This document shows, piece after piece, positions 63,947-64,000 of a DNA stretch of 64,000 nt. Origin of the DNA: Lycocorax pyrrhopterus obiensis. Its lineage: Eukaryota > Chordata > Aves > Passeriformes > Paradisaeidae. Below the pieces are notes generated by a model. The model ran no database searches. It had not been told where the DNA came from and was given only the letters and a program-made list of their open reading frames with translations. The stretch's first letter is position 1. Every line of letters starts with the position of its first letter. Location: contig JACSVZ010000001.1 in assembly GCA_014706295.1 (NCBI GenBank), forward strand, positions 41,042,383 through 41,106,382. Direction: 5' to 3'. A program made the position numbers and the translations under genes.

Positions 63947-64000
63947 TGTCCTGGGGTGACTGTATGATACTGTATTCCCTATCATCTGCCCTATGCCAGA
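63947..64000 (+). mobile_element. LTR start, cut by the window end
   Basis: TGTCCTGGGGTGACTGTATG begins directly after a polypurine tract, and the following GATACTGTATTCCC... resembles a known passerine LTR opening. Only the first 54 bp lie in the window, so family, length and 3' end cannot be judged. Confidence 0.55.

Overview
This window reads as nuclear DNA of a bird, most likely a songbird (passerine). The basis is the repeat content. There are 3' ends of CR1 LINEs in both orientations, including a type common in passerines and relatives. There is an ERVL-type LTR, a solo LTR of ERVK type with a 6-bp target duplication, and ancient amniote CR1/L3 fragments. The background is AT-rich, unique sequence. 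I found no protein-coding gene, no rRNA or tRNA, no CRISPR array and no bacterial-type operon. The open frames are short (mostly 60-160 codons), overlap on both strands and resemble no family I know, apart from one CR1 retrotransposon fragment. The window is therefore probably a gene desert or the inside of a very large intron; which one cannot be told from the sequence alone.

Layout. 1-5169: unique sequence with an antisense LTR (about 2315-2680) and an ancient CR1 end (about 2785-2885). 5170-5896: tail and 3' LTR of an ERVL element. 9258-10152: two CR1 pieces in opposite orientation. 10153-28659: long, repeat-poor stretch with several candidate conserved noncoding elements (about 10600-11420, 13777-14160, 17590-17760, 21185-21800) and one MIR/L2-like SINE (about 24431-24520). 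28660-30197: GC-richer block holding a nested CR1, in which a 3' end is split by about 870 bp of antisense CR1 ORF1. 33002-33327: ERVK solo LTR with its duplication. 34700-35065 and 45690-45900: ancient CR1/L3 pieces. 36014-36210 and 39700-39841: younger CR1 ends. 46487-46753: a long, almost all-purine microsatellite, possibly inside an antisense LTR. 52740-52930: a small CpG cluster. 63843-64000: a TA/TG repeat followed by the end of a second ERVL-like element that runs off the window.

Nothing here forms a pathway or an operon. The biology lies in retroelements of several ages laid over repeat-poor DNA that may carry regulatory elements. Family names come from recognising sequence signatures by eye, without a repeat library or alignment, so boundaries are approximate unless a target duplication fixes them. 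I did not find a new molecular system.
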